Of a DNA stretch of 64,000 nucleotides, positions 18,630 through 27,633 are shown piece after piece; position 1 is the first letter of the stretch, and the number at the start of each line of letters is the position of its first letter. The position numbers and the translations under genes were made by a program. Source of the DNA: Niallia taxi (GTDB lineage Bacteria > Bacillota > Bacilli > Bacillales > Cytobacillaceae). Location: NCBI RefSeq assembly GCF_032818155.1, contig NZ_CP102589.1, positions 3,272,001 through 3,336,000 on the forward strand. Direction: 5' to 3'. Below the pieces are notes generated by a model. That model saw only the letters and a program-made list of their open reading frames with translations. It was not told the DNA's origin and did not search any database.

Positions 18630-18875
18630 TTACGCATACAATGCCAATTCTGCTTCAATCTGATCTTTAATTAATGTCACACATTCGTCTGCCGTTTTTG
18701 CAAAAATTCTTTTTCCATTAACAATGGCATAAGGTCTTTTTGCGCACATGCCACAAAAGGAAAGACAGCTGTTTTCAATTACGGCTACTTCCGGATATTC
18801 TGATTCGAGAATTTCCGCTAATGCTATGGAAGTAATGAGACTGCCATCACATATTTCGACAACTACAATCCCCAT
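18630..18875 (-). CDS. DUF1450 (YuzB-like) cysteine-rich small protein
   Basis: An 81-residue cytoplasmic protein of the DUF1450 family, which has a thioredoxin-like fold. It keeps the family pattern as in B. subtilis YuzB: IVVVEIC at the start, then NSCLSFCGMCAKRPYAIVNG with cysteines spaced C-x3-C-x2-C, and TADECVTLI near the end. The cysteines could hold a metal or Fe-S centre or be redox-active. The ATG at 18875 is chosen, with GAGGGGG upstream and family-length product. Its promoter region contains palindrome C, the same operator as in front of sodA and the SufR-like gene, tying it to that predicted regulon. Confidence 0.82.
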   Translation of the reverse strand: MGIVVVEICDGSLITSIALAEILESEYPEVAVIENSCLSFCGMCAKRPYAIVNGKRIFAKTADECVTLIKDQIEAELALYA

Positions 18876-18931
18876 TTGCTTATATTCCCCCTCTAATTTG
18901 TTACATCTATAAAAAATGATATGAGTACTTT

Positions 18932-18949
18932 TTATACCAAATAGTATAA
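18932..18949. promoter_or_regulatory. TTATAC-N6-GTATAA operator, site C (DUF1450 gene)
   Basis: TTATAC, CAAATA, GTATAA, 57 bp upstream of the DUF1450 start. On the minus strand TATACT and TATAAA within it could serve as the -10 box. Confidence 0.65.
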
Positions 18950-19016
18950 TTAACGAAAATAACATTACTCCAATCTGTTTTGAAAAGCAATTATTATGCT
19001 TGTATAATTTCATAAG

Positions 19017-19050
19017 AAAAAGGAAGCTGCACATTAAGTCAGCTTCCTTC
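19017..19050 (-). terminator. Terminator of truA
   Basis: AAGGAAGCTG/CAGCTTCCTT stem with a 10-nt loop, followed by a T-rich stretch on the minus strand. Confidence 0.75.
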
Positions 19051-19056
19051 TACCTT

Positions 19057-19794
19057 CTATAATTTAACTTTTTCTAAATATAAACCGCCTGCTTCTGCCA
19101 TTGGTCCTGTTTGGACTCTTTCTTTTGATTGAATAATGGCAGGAATTTGTTGTGGCTGGATTTTTTTCAAGCCTACTTCTATTAATGTTCCGATAATTTT
19201 TCTTACCATATTGTATAAGAAGCCGTCGCCTTTTACTCTTATATGGATAAAGCCGTCTTCTTTTTCTATTGTTATCGAGTAGATTTCACGAACCATTGAT
19301 TTCTTTTTGCTTTTCGCATTTGAATAGGCTGTAAAGTCATGGCTTCCAAGAAAATGCTTAGCTGCTTCCTTCATTTTGGTTACATCAAGCTTTTCGTCAA
19401 CATGCATGCTGTACTTGCGCATAAATGGATTCGTATGCTTCTCGTTCCATATTTTATACAAATATGTTTTTTCTTTGGCATTATAGCGGGCATGGAAGCG
19501 CTCAGGCACTTCTTCCACTTTAAGGACACTGATATCATTCGGCAAATACTTGTTTAAATAATCTTTTATTTCTAACTCATTCATTTTTAAGTTTAATTTC
19601 ACATTGGCTATTTGCTCAATGGCATGCACGCCGGCATCTGTTCTGCTGCAGCCGATAATTTGAATTTCTTCACCAGCCATCTCTGTCAAAACATTTTCTA
19701 GCTTTCCTTGGATAGAGCTGTCCCCATTACCGAGACGCTGCCAGCCTTTATATCTTCCACCATCATATGCAATCGTCATTTTATAATTTGTCAT
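19057..19794 (-). CDS. truA: tRNA pseudouridine(38-40) synthase
   Basis: Converts uridines 38-40 in the tRNA anticodon arm to pseudouridine. The 245 residues are family length. The N-terminal YDGGRYKGWQ motif and the catalytic aspartate in GCSRTDAGVHA are present, as are FHARYNAKEKTYLYKI and the C-terminal GDGFLYNMVRKI. Start at the ATG at 19794 (AAAAGGAG six bases upstream); the ATG seven codons earlier lacks a ribosome site. In B. subtilis truA lies in the ribosomal-protein cluster; here it stands alone, so it may be a second copy. Confidence 0.94.
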   Translation of the reverse strand: MTNYKMTIAYDGGRYKGWQRLGNGDSSIQGKLENVLTEMAGEEIQIIGCSRTDAGVHAIEQIANVKLNLKMNELEIKDYLNKYLPNDISVLKVEEVPERFHARYNAKEKTYLYKIWNEKHTNPFMRKYSMHVDEKLDVTKMKEAAKHFLGSHDFTAYSNAKSKKKSMVREIYSITIEKEDGFIHIRVKGDGFLYNMVRKIIGTLIEVGLKKIQPQQIPAIIQSKERVQTGPMAEAGGLYLEKVKL

Positions 19795-19865
19795 GTTGTA
19801 CTCCTTTTCAGTCACTTTCTAAAGTGTAGCTTGTCTGAGCAGGAAGTACAACTTTTTATTTTAAA

Positions 19866-19896
19866 AAGAGCAATCCCAATATTTAGGATTGCCTTT
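19866..19896 (-). terminator. Terminator of the BCCT transporter gene
   Basis: GCAATCC/GGATTGC stem with flanking A and T tracts close to the stop codon. Confidence 0.65.
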
Positions 19897-21397
19897 TGCT
19901 TCTTAGATTTGCGAGCCTAAACTCCCTAACTTCCTGATTAACAGACTTCAATAAACTGACAGCCATAATAGCAATTATAATGGAAAACGGCAATGCAGCT
20001 ATAATCATCATATTTTGCAGTGCTTGCAGTCCACCTGAATATAGTAGCACTAGCGCCATAGCAGCAAGCAGGACTCCCCAAATTACCTTGAGACGATTGC
20101 TTGGATTGAGCGACCCGTTCGTTGTCATCATGGCAAGGACAAAGGTTCCTGAATCAGCAGATGTAATAAAAAACACGCCAATAAGTATTATTGCTAGTAT
20201 GGATAAAGTAGTGCTGAGTGGATAATTCTCCAATACTCCAAATAATGATTCTTCTGTCGCTAATCCGGAAATCATGCCCATATTATTATGCTCTAACTGC
20301 ATCGCAGTTCCGCCAAACACCGAAAACCATAAAAACCCAATCACTGCCGGGATGAATAATACATAAGCAACAAACTCTTTTATCGTTCTACCTCTTGATA
20401 TCCTTGCGATAAAAACGCCAACAAATGGTGACCATGCAATCCACCAAGCCCAATAAAAAATCGTCCAATTATTAATCCATGCTCGTTTTTCCTCGTTGAG
20501 CGGAGCAATTCGGAAGCTCATATTTACGATATTTTGCAAGTAAGCTCCAAGTGTATCTGTAAATAGATTTAAGTTGAACAAAGTTGGGCCAATGAGAAAC
20601 AGCATTAAGAACAAGATTCCTGCTAAAATCATATTAGCATTGCTCAAGATTTTGATTCCTTTTCCAAGCCCACTCAATGCTGAATAAATAAATAATGCAG
20701 TAACAATACAAATAATAATGAACTGTGTTGTGATATTTGTTGGTACACCATAAACAAAAGACAATCCTCCATTAATTTGCACTGCACCAAATCCAAGTGT
20801 TGTTGCAACTCCAAGTACAGTGGCAATAACAGCAATCGTATCGACCACTTTACCTGTAATTCCTTCTGCTCTTTTGCCAATCACTGGCTTTAAAGTGGCA
20901 CTAATTAATGAAACCTTTCCTTTTCGAAAGGTAAAGTATGCTAAACAAAGAGCAACAAGGCCATAAATAGCCCATGCATGTATGCCCCAATGGAAAAAAG
21001 TATATCTCATCGCATCCTTCATGCCTTGCTCTGTTCCAACCTCTCCTGTTGGCGAGCTTATCGCATAATGGCTTATAGGCTCTGCTGTACCATAAAACAC
21101 CAGTCCAATGCCCATACCTGCACTAAAAAGCATCGCAAGCCAGGATATCCGCGAAAATTCAGGCTTATCATCCTGTTTGCCAAGCTTGATACGCCCTGCT
21201 GGACTGAACAATAAGTAGATACATACAACAAGGAAAAACGATACAATAATTAAATAATACCAGCCAAAAATGTTCGTAATAAAGCTCTGAACGGTATTTG
21301 TTAAATTCTCCAGAAAAGCTGGTGCTAGAATCCCCACTAGAACTAGAAGCAGCAATATTGCTGTCGAAATATAAAATACTATTGAAACTTTTTTCAT
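19883..21397 (-). CDS. BCCT-family glycine betaine transporter (OpuD-like)
   Basis: A 504-residue secondary transporter with twelve transmembrane segments, importing betaine-type osmoprotectants with sodium. The BCCT signature WTIFYWAWWIAWSPFVGVFIARISRGRTI-type stretch (around 325-350) provides the aromatic binding box, and GMGIGLVFYGTAEP carries the glycine stretch of helix 3. The short cytosolic C-tail (ANLRSKRQS) is far shorter than the osmosensing tail of BetP. AGGAG lies 12 nt before the ATG. Substrate range (betaine, carnitine, choline) cannot be read. Confidence 0.9.
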   Translation of the reverse strand: MKKVSIVFYISTAILLLLVLVGILAPAFLENLTNTVQSFITNIFGWYYLIIVSFFLVVCIYLLFSPAGRIKLGKQDDKPEFSRISWLAMLFSAGMGIGLVFYGTAEPISHYAISSPTGEVGTEQGMKDAMRYTFFHWGIHAWAIYGLVALCLAYFTFRKGKVSLISATLKPVIGKRAEGITGKVVDTIAVIATVLGVATTLGFGAVQINGGLSFVYGVPTNITTQFIIICIVTALFIYSALSGLGKGIKILSNANMILAGILFLMLFLIGPTLFNLNLFTDTLGAYLQNIVNMSFRIAPLNEEKRAWINNWTIFYWAWWIAWSPFVGVFIARISRGRTIKEFVAYVLFIPAVIGFLWFSVFGGTAMQLEHNNMGMISGLATEESLFGVLENYPLSTTLSILAIILIGVFFITSADSGTFVLAMMTTNGSLNPSNRLKVIWGVLLAAMALVLLYSGGLQALQNMMIIAALPFSIIIAIMAVSLLKSVNQEVREFRLANLRSKRQS

Positions 21398-21561
21398 AAA
21401 AATAAATTACTCCTAACTTTTCCCTTTATGCCTTTTTCAAAAGAAAACCAGCCTTCTTCTCTACCCTTTTCCTGCTAAAAGTAAACTAATGAAGCGTGAC
21501 TGTCTCTTAAAGGTAGTGTTAGTATGTTCTTATTATCAGCATTTCATATCCCTTATGCTAA

Positions 21562-21594
21562 AAAAGAAACCATCCTCATGAATGGTTTCTTCGT
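21562..21594 (-). terminator. Terminator of the aldo/keto reductase gene
   Basis: AGAAACCAT/ATGGTTTCT stem with adjacent A/T runs. Confidence 0.7.
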
Positions 21595-21598
21595 TATT

Positions 21599-22579
21599 TT
21601 ATTTAAAGCCTAGTACAGGATGAGGAATATACGGTTCTTCAAGCTGCGCAATTTCTTCCTGTGATAATGTTACTGCGAGTGCTGCAACTGCATCCTCTAA
21701 ATGAGACATTTTAGTTGATCCAATAATCGGGGATGCGACTGTCTCCTTTTGCAAGACCCAAGCAAGTGCGATTTGTGCCCGTGATACACCTCGCATTTCT
21801 GCAATCTGCGCTACTCGTTCTACAATCATTTTGTCAGCAGCAGCTGTTTGGGCATAAAGTGACTTTCCAAACTCATCTGTTTCAGACCGAGCAGTTGTCT
21901 CTTCCCAGTTGCGAGTTAATTTACCTCTTGCTAATGGACTCCATGGTATGACGCCGATTTTTTCTTCTTTGCATAGTGGAAGCATCTCGCGCTCTTCTTC
22001 TCTATATAATAAATTAAGATGGTTTTGCATAGTAATAAATTTTGTCCAGCCGTTTTTTTCGGCAATATGCTGCGCCTTCAGAAATTGCCATGCATACATC
22101 GATGAAGCCCCGATATATCTGGCCTTCCCTGCTTTGACGACATCATGCAGCGCCTCCATCGTTTCTTCAATTGGTGTGTCATAATCCCAGCGGTGTATTT
22201 GGTAAAGGTCGACATAATCAGTACCTAGTCTTTTAAGACTTTTGTCGATTTCACTCATGATTGCTTTGCGAGATAATCCGGCTCCATTTGGGCCTTGATG
22301 CATGCGCCCATGCACTTTTGTGGCTAGAACAATTTCATCGCGGTCAGCAAAATCCTTCAATGCTCTTCCAACAATTTCTTCACTCGTTCCATCAGAATAT
22401 ACATTAGCTGTATCCAAAAAGTTAATACCAAGCTCAAGAGCTCTCTTAATAATCGGTCGGCTCTCTTCCTCATTTAACACCCAGCTGTGATTGCCTCGCT
22501 CTGGAACTCCAAAGCTCATACAGCCGAGACAAAGTCTTGAAACATCCATGCCTGTATTGCCTAATTTAACGTATTCCAA
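21599..22579 (-). CDS. Aldo/keto reductase
   Basis: A 326-residue NADPH-dependent TIM-barrel oxidoreductase. The N-terminal MEYVKLGNTGMDVSRLCLGCMSFG is typical of the YajO/YdhF-like group. The catalytic tetrad is visible: the Asp in FLDTANVYSDG, the Tyr in the same stretch, the Lys in ATKVHGRM, and the His in YQIHRWDYDTP. The cofactor region is IPWSPLARGKL with IIGSTKMSHLEDAV. The TTG start has AAGGTG about 10 nt upstream. Substrate unknown, probably short aldehydes or sugar-derived carbonyls. Single gene. Confidence 0.9.
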   Translation of the reverse strand: MEYVKLGNTGMDVSRLCLGCMSFGVPERGNHSWVLNEEESRPIIKRALELGINFLDTANVYSDGTSEEIVGRALKDFADRDEIVLATKVHGRMHQGPNGAGLSRKAIMSEIDKSLKRLGTDYVDLYQIHRWDYDTPIEETMEALHDVVKAGKARYIGASSMYAWQFLKAQHIAEKNGWTKFITMQNHLNLLYREEEREMLPLCKEEKIGVIPWSPLARGKLTRNWEETTARSETDEFGKSLYAQTAAADKMIVERVAQIAEMRGVSRAQIALAWVLQKETVASPIIGSTKMSHLEDAVAALAVTLSQEEIAQLEEPYIPHPVLGFK

Positions 22580-22871
22580 AATATGTACACCTTCTTTCCA
22601 GGATTTAAGAATAAGTATAGTCCTATTCCTTTATTCGGACAAACATTTTACTTTTTCATCCATTGAATTATTTTCCATTGACTTATATCTACTCGTTTGA
22701 CTTTGTAACCGTTTTCAATTATACTGTTTTTAGGTTGGATGACATCCGTGGTCATCATCGGTACCTAGCGCAGGTGGAGCTGGTACTATTTTTATGCAAT
22801 TTCTTGTAATCGATTCACAAGATACTAGGCAAAAGACAACTAGAAAAATCTAGTTGTCTTTTCGCAAACCA
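22580..22871. other. Intergenic stretch of about 290 bp, function not clear
   Basis: Contains a locally GC-richer segment (about 22732-22795) with no supported start codon or ribosome site on either strand, and then the GH43 terminator. It may be a gene remnant; I do not recognise it. Confidence 0.3.
22831..22862 (-). terminator. Terminator of the arabino-oligosaccharide operon
   Basis: AAAAGACAACTAGA/TCTAGTTGTCTTTT, a perfect 14-bp stem with a 4-nt loop, just past the last gene. Confidence 0.85.
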
Positions 22872-23837
22872 TTAGCGATTATTAGCTATCGGTTTTCCGA
22901 ATACAGGAAAACCGCTCTCATCCCATGTAAATACTTGTGCACGTGCATGACGATCCGGATTATCCAGAGGATCTCCATCCATTTCTGTATACGGGCGGGC
23001 ATGATAGATAAGTACATCCTCGTTACCGTCTTCACTTACCGTAAAGCTGTTGTGGCCTGGACCAAATTGGCCGTTTTCCGGGGCACTTTTGAAAACTGGC
23101 TCTTTCGATTTAGTCCACGAGTAACCGTCCAAAAGGTCTGCATCCACATCTGCCCAAAGCAGACCCATGCAATAGTTTCCATCTGTTGCACTTGCAGAAT
23201 AAGTGATGAAAATTTTATTATTGCGGATTATAACTGCTGGCCCTTCATTTACGAGGAAGCCGATTTTTTCCCAGCCATATTCAGGGATCGTCAGCAAAAG
23301 CTGTTTGCCCTTTAATGTCCACGGGTTTTCCATTTCAGAAATATACAGGTTCGAGTTTCCAGGAATAGCAGGCTCCTTTTGTGCCCAAACATAGTACAGT
23401 TTATCGTTATGTTCAAACACGGTAGCATCAAGGCAGAAGCTTTCCTGTTGAGTTTTCACTTGCCCTTTTTCCTCCCATTTACCTGTGAGCGGATTTTCAT
23501 CTCCACATTCAATTGCAAACATGCGATGCTGAAAAATATGGTTTTTTGGATGACTGCTTGGTGCGGCAGCAAAGTAAATATACCATTTGCCTTGCACGAA
23601 ATGAATCTCTGGTGCCCAGATTAACTGACTTTGCGGACCTTCAGCATGCGCTCTCCAAACGGTCGCCTTTTCACTGTTTTCAAGGTCATTTAAACTTTTT
23701 GCTCTTCTTACTTCTATTTCTTGATAACCAGGTACGGAGCCTGTGAAATAATAATAGCCGTCTGTATGCTTATAAACCCATGGATCTGCACGTTGTAAAA
23801 CTATTGGATTATTATATTTAGATGTTGTTTCAATCAT
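22872..23837 (-). CDS. GH43 glycoside hydrolase, arabinofuranosidase-like
   Basis: A 321-residue cytoplasmic five-bladed propeller enzyme; there is no signal peptide. The three GH43 catalytic acids are present: general base D18 (RADPWVY), pKa modulator D137 (CLDATVFEH) and general acid E198 (VNEGPAVI). By length and motifs it resembles single-domain alpha-L-arabinofuranosidases acting on short oligosaccharides. It is the last gene of the operon and 14 bp downstream of the YesL gene. With the other GH43 it would complete breakdown of imported arabino-oligosaccharides. Xylosidase activity cannot be excluded. Confidence 0.87.
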   Translation of the reverse strand: MIETTSKYNNPIVLQRADPWVYKHTDGYYYFTGSVPGYQEIEVRRAKSLNDLENSEKATVWRAHAEGPQSQLIWAPEIHFVQGKWYIYFAAAPSSHPKNHIFQHRMFAIECGDENPLTGKWEEKGQVKTQQESFCLDATVFEHNDKLYYVWAQKEPAIPGNSNLYISEMENPWTLKGKQLLLTIPEYGWEKIGFLVNEGPAVIIRNNKIFITYSASATDGNYCMGLLWADVDADLLDGYSWTKSKEPVFKSAPENGQFGPGHNSFTVSEDGNEDVLIYHARPYTEMDGDPLDNPDRHARAQVFTWDESGFPVFGKPIANNR

Positions 23838-23851
23838 GTCATTATCTCCCT

Positions 23852-24490
23852 TTACATGTTTTCTTTGATTATTTCCTCTTTAATTGCTCCTTTTTTCATT
23901 AATTCACCTGATATAAATCTTTCAATGCAGATGATATAGATGCTAACGAAGCAGAGAGGAAGAATAATGCTGAATTTATAAGCTGCTGCAAGCAGTACTA
24001 AGAAAAACAGCAGACTGAAAATACTCTGAACTGGCATAAGCAGCGGCAATGCCAGCACTAATTTTGCTTTTTGCTTAAACGTACCTTCCGTATGTATGGC
24101 AACAGGGAATGTATAAACGATTGCAGCCAAAACATAAATCATGATAAAGAGGAGCGGATAATAGAGCACTGCCAGACCAATCGCCATTTGTTTGACGAGC
24201 TGCATATCAATCCACAGCACATACAGAATCGCTCCATAAATGAGTGCCAAGCCATTCATTTTTATAAAGCCTTTCTTATATGCAGTGAAGAAGCTTTTGG
24301 CAATTTGAAGATAGGACGGGTAATCCGCTTTATATGCCTCCTCTTTTTGCAAATGGAATAATGCATAAGTGGCAGGAAACACTCCAAAAAAGCCAAGTCC
24401 AAGCACCACACCAGCAAGCCAGAGCAGATTCAAGTAAATAATATTTACCGCTTTATCCAGATAAATCATGATTTTATTTGACCACGCCAT
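23852..24490 (-). CDS. YesL family (DUF624) membrane protein
   Basis: A 212-residue protein with about five transmembrane helices. The N-terminal WSNKIMIYLDKAVNIIYLNLLWLAGVVLGLGFFGVFPA is characteristic of DUF624/YesL proteins, which are almost always found in polysaccharide-utilisation operons next to CUT1 ABC importers. Its molecular job is unknown; an accessory role in the uptake system or signalling to a YesMN-type pair is assumed. The ATG follows the GH43 stop by three bases, so it is translationally linked. Confidence 0.85.
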   Translation of the reverse strand: MAWSNKIMIYLDKAVNIIYLNLLWLAGVVLGLGFFGVFPATYALFHLQKEEAYKADYPSYLQIAKSFFTAYKKGFIKMNGLALIYGAILYVLWIDMQLVKQMAIGLAVLYYPLLFIMIYVLAAIVYTFPVAIHTEGTFKQKAKLVLALPLLMPVQSIFSLLFFLVLLAAAYKFSIILPLCFVSIYIICIERFISGELMKKGAIKEEIIKENM

Positions 24491-24493
24491 ATA

Positions 24494-25756
24494 CTAAACC
24501 CTCTTTCCAAAAATTGTGTTTCCGTTTGGAGTTAATCCGGAGAACGCAATTCCTTCTTTATCTTCTTTCCAGTTTTTGCATGCAAAAATAATAAATATCG
24601 TACCGCTTTTTTTATGAAGATATTGATGTTCTCCCAACGGCTCAAACTCTGCCAGGTTACTATCGTTTATGGTGAAAAATTCGCTTTCTTTAATAGAGGT
24701 GGTATCATCAAAAGCGATGATCTCCCATTTCCCCAGCAAATCTCTGTCTGACAACGAATACGCATCCAGTTTTTCATAATGCTCAGGAGAAACAACAGGC
24801 CAGCCGTTATTCAGCCAAAACATCTCTCGAATGAACGCAAAGTGATATGGAGAACGTTCTTCAATCCGCACATGGTGAACCATGTAATTCTTCTTGCCCT
24901 CCGTAAATATGGAGTTATGGCCAGGACCGATCCAGCTAATATCCTCGTTGAATTGATAGCTGCCAACAAGCTTTACTCCAATAGAGTCTGGCTGTATGTT
25001 TGTTTCTAGCATGCTGTTTCCATTTATGTCGACATAAGGTCCTGTTATTTCCTTTGACCTTGCGACCCTCACATTATAGCTGTCATTCAAACTATCATAA
25101 GAAGTGAACAAATAGTAATAATCCAATTCTTCATGATAATAGATAAAGGCACCTTCAATTGCTGTATCAACAGACTTGGGCCGCTTTGCAAGAAGCGTGC
25201 CATAATCTTGTTCATTTTTTAGTCGACCTGTCTCCATATTCAGCTCGGCAATATAAATGCCGCCAAAGAAAGAGCCATAGCACATCCAGTACCTTCCATC
25301 CTTATCTGTAATAATATTGGCATCAATCGCATTATGTTTGGCTAAGTTTGGATTTGTTTTTATAACGATTCCTTGGTCACTCCATGGACCTTTTAGATGC
25401 TCGGCAGTTGCTAGACCAATGCATGACACTGTGCTTCCAAAGGTTGAAGCAGAGTAATACATATAATATTTGTTGTTATAACGAATAACCTCCGGCGCCC
25501 ACAAACCGCCTGCATTCGCCCATGTACCCGCCTCTGTTGGAATCCCCGCCAACGCAGTCCCTACAAACTCCCAGTGGACAAGATCTGTAGATTTCCTGAT
25601 TGGCACACCTTGCGTAGGTTTGCCTTCAAAAAAGGTATCTGTTGCAAACATATAGTAGACGCCGTTTTCCTTCACAATAGTTGGATCATGAGCCCCAAGC
25701 GTGCCCCATTGATAGGCTTGAAGCTTGTCAAACCACCTTTTTGTATTCTCCTTCAA
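24494..25756 (-). CDS. GH43 endo-arabinanase-like hydrolase, cytoplasmic
   Basis: A 420-residue GH43 enzyme with an additional C-terminal beta domain (about 335-420), as in AbnB-type arabinanases. The catalytic acids are D24 (AHDPTIVKENG), D145 (AIDANIITD) and E201 (IEGAFIYYH); the calcium/chloride-site His of the family is likely in GPGHNSIF. No signal peptide, so it would act on imported oligosaccharides rather than on polymer. The TTG start is supported by TAAGGAGG 8 nt before it. Follows the second permease by 20 bp. Confidence 0.87.
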   Translation of the reverse strand: MKENTKRWFDKLQAYQWGTLGAHDPTIVKENGVYYMFATDTFFEGKPTQGVPIRKSTDLVHWEFVGTALAGIPTEAGTWANAGGLWAPEVIRYNNKYYMYYSASTFGSTVSCIGLATAEHLKGPWSDQGIVIKTNPNLAKHNAIDANIITDKDGRYWMCYGSFFGGIYIAELNMETGRLKNEQDYGTLLAKRPKSVDTAIEGAFIYYHEELDYYYLFTSYDSLNDSYNVRVARSKEITGPYVDINGNSMLETNIQPDSIGVKLVGSYQFNEDISWIGPGHNSIFTEGKKNYMVHHVRIEERSPYHFAFIREMFWLNNGWPVVSPEHYEKLDAYSLSDRDLLGKWEIIAFDDTTSIKESEFFTINDSNLAEFEPLGEHQYLHKKSGTIFIIFACKNWKEDKEGIAFSGLTPNGNTIFGKRV

Positions 25757-25776
25757 CTAAAAAGCCTCCTTAACCC

Positions 25777-26613
25777 TTATCCTTTTACACCAGATAAAGC
25801 GACTGATTCGATAATTTGCTTTTGGAATATAAGGAATACAATCAGCACAGGCAGCAAGGAAACAACTGATCCAGCCATGATTAACGGATAATCTGTCTGG
25901 ATTGCGTAGGTTGCTTTAAGATTGGCGATAACAACCTGTAATGTTTGCTTCTCTGGGCTGTTCAAATAAATTAATGGCGCCAAGTAGTCATTCCATACAC
26001 CCATAAACCAAAGGATAAACTGTGCTGCAACAGCAGGGCGAATGACCGGGAAAATCAGCTTAAAGAAAATTTGCAAATATCCCGCTCCATCCACCTTCGC
26101 TGCTTCAATGAGTGAGTAAGGTACATTCGCCAAATATTGGCGCAGGAAGAAGATCATGGTGATATTTCCGAATAATCCTGGCACGATAAGCGGAAGGAGC
26201 GTATCGACCCAGCCAATTTTTGAAAACATAACGAACTGCGGAATCATGATAATCGGGTATGGAATCATGATAGATGCCAAAAGGATTAAGAAGATCCAAT
26301 CCTTAAATGGCATTCTCAGCTTTGCAAATGCAAATGCAGCCATACTTGATGTAATTGTTCCAACGATTGTTACAGACAACGAAACAATAATCGTATTTTT
26401 TATCCCATATCCTAAAGTGTCCAGCTGAAACAGCTTTGTATAGGCATCAAACTGGAATGGATCTGGTATCCACTGCGGCGGTAAAGCAAATACGCCTGTT
26501 TTATCCTTTAACGAAGTAGAAATCATCCAAAGCAACGGACCAATCATTAAGATTGAACCAAGCGACAGGATTACATAAACGATGATATCCGTAATTCTTT
26601 TTTGCTTTTTCAT
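25777..26613 (-). CDS. Carbohydrate ABC transporter permease (AraQ-like)
   Basis: A 278-residue membrane protein of the CUT1 family with six transmembrane helices. The EAA loop (SLIEAAKVDGAGYLQIFFKLIFPVIRPA, around 190) contacts the ATPase. It pairs with the permease encoded just upstream. AGGAGGT precedes the ATG, and 13 bp separate the two permease genes. The ATPase is not encoded here; B. subtilis importers of this type share MsmX. Confidence 0.92.
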   Translation of the reverse strand: MKKQKRITDIIVYVILSLGSILMIGPLLWMISTSLKDKTGVFALPPQWIPDPFQFDAYTKLFQLDTLGYGIKNTIIVSLSVTIVGTITSSMAAFAFAKLRMPFKDWIFLILLASIMIPYPIIMIPQFVMFSKIGWVDTLLPLIVPGLFGNITMIFFLRQYLANVPYSLIEAAKVDGAGYLQIFFKLIFPVIRPAVAAQFILWFMGVWNDYLAPLIYLNSPEKQTLQVVIANLKATYAIQTDYPLIMAGSVVSLLPVLIVFLIFQKQIIESVALSGVKG

Positions 26614-26626
26614 TACTGCACACCTC

Positions 26627-27574
26627 CTAATCCAAGCTATAATCTGATTTTCTGTTTAAGTAGAACTGAATGACTGTCACGATGAAAATAAAGACGAACA
26701 AAATCAATGACATCGCCGAGCCGTAACCCATTTGGTAATATTTAAAGGCTTTTTGCCATACATACCATACGATGGATGCTGCACTGTATTCAGGGCCTCC
26801 AGTTGGTGTCATGATATTGATTTCTGTGAAAATTTGGAAACCGCCGATAATGTTTGTGATAACTAAGAAAAAGGTAACCGGCTTTACCATCGGCCAAGTG
26901 ATATTCAGGAATTTCTGGTATGAGTTAGCTCCATCTAAATCTGCTGCTTCGTAAAATGACTTCGAAACACTTTGAATGGCAGCTAAATACAACAGCATGG
27001 AATATCCTAGGCCCTTCCATACAGCCATCAAAATAATCGCCGGCTTAACAGTTGCCTTATTTTCAAGCCAGTTCGGTCCTTTAATACCGAAAACCTCCAA
27101 CACTTGGTTCACTAACCCGAAATCCCCATTGTATGCCCAAGCCCACATGATGGATATAGCCGCAAGCGACGAAATTACAGGTATGTAATAAACCGTTCTG
27201 AAGAAAGTAGTGCCGCGCAATCCCCTGTTTAAAGCAATTGCCAACAGCAGTGCCAAACCAAGACCAATGGGAATCCCAATCATATAGAAGACCGTATTGT
27301 AAAGTGTCTGGTAGAAGTACGGATCTTGGAACAGTTTGACAAAGTTATCTAATCCGATGAAATTCATGCGGTTTAGCCCATTCCAATCTGTGAAAGAAGC
27401 GTATATGGAGTAGGCAAACGGATAGACAGAAAACAGTAGGAACCCTATGACAGGAGCGAGTACGAATAAAAAGGCGACTCGATGTTCCTGCTTATATAAC
27501 GCGCTGGATTTTTGCTTTTTTGGTTTTTTCGGCTTAACATCTTTAGTGCCGACAACCGGATTAATGCCAGACAT
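26627..27574 (-). CDS. Carbohydrate ABC transporter permease (AraP-like)
   Basis: A 315-residue CUT1 permease with a lysine-rich cytoplasmic N-terminus (KDVKPKKPKKQKSS) and six transmembrane helices. The EAA loop is KSFYEAADLDGANSYQKFLNITWPMVKP. I start at the ATG at 27574 (AGGGGTG in front); 14 further codons upstream are open but lack conservation and a ribosome site. A perfect 14-bp hairpin lies between it and the binding-protein gene. Confidence 0.92.
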   Translation of the reverse strand: MSGINPVVGTKDVKPKKPKKQKSSALYKQEHRVAFLFVLAPVIGFLLFSVYPFAYSIYASFTDWNGLNRMNFIGLDNFVKLFQDPYFYQTLYNTVFYMIGIPIGLGLALLLAIALNRGLRGTTFFRTVYYIPVISSLAAISIMWAWAYNGDFGLVNQVLEVFGIKGPNWLENKATVKPAIILMAVWKGLGYSMLLYLAAIQSVSKSFYEAADLDGANSYQKFLNITWPMVKPVTFFLVITNIIGGFQIFTEINIMTPTGGPEYSAASIVWYVWQKAFKYYQMGYGSAMSLILFVFIFIVTVIQFYLNRKSDYSLD

Positions 27575-27593
27575 GCTTTTCACCCCTTTTAGC

Positions 27594-27627
27594 AATAGGC
27601 ATCTGTGACTTGCCACAGATGCCTATT
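27594..27627 (-). other. Intercistronic hairpin after the binding-protein gene
   Basis: AATAGGCATCTGTG/CACAGATGCCTATT, a perfect 14-bp stem with a 6-nt loop and no good U tract on the minus strand. It probably stabilises the binding-protein mRNA or partly attenuates the permeases, as between malE and malF. Confidence 0.7.
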
Positions 27628-27633
27628 AATCTA

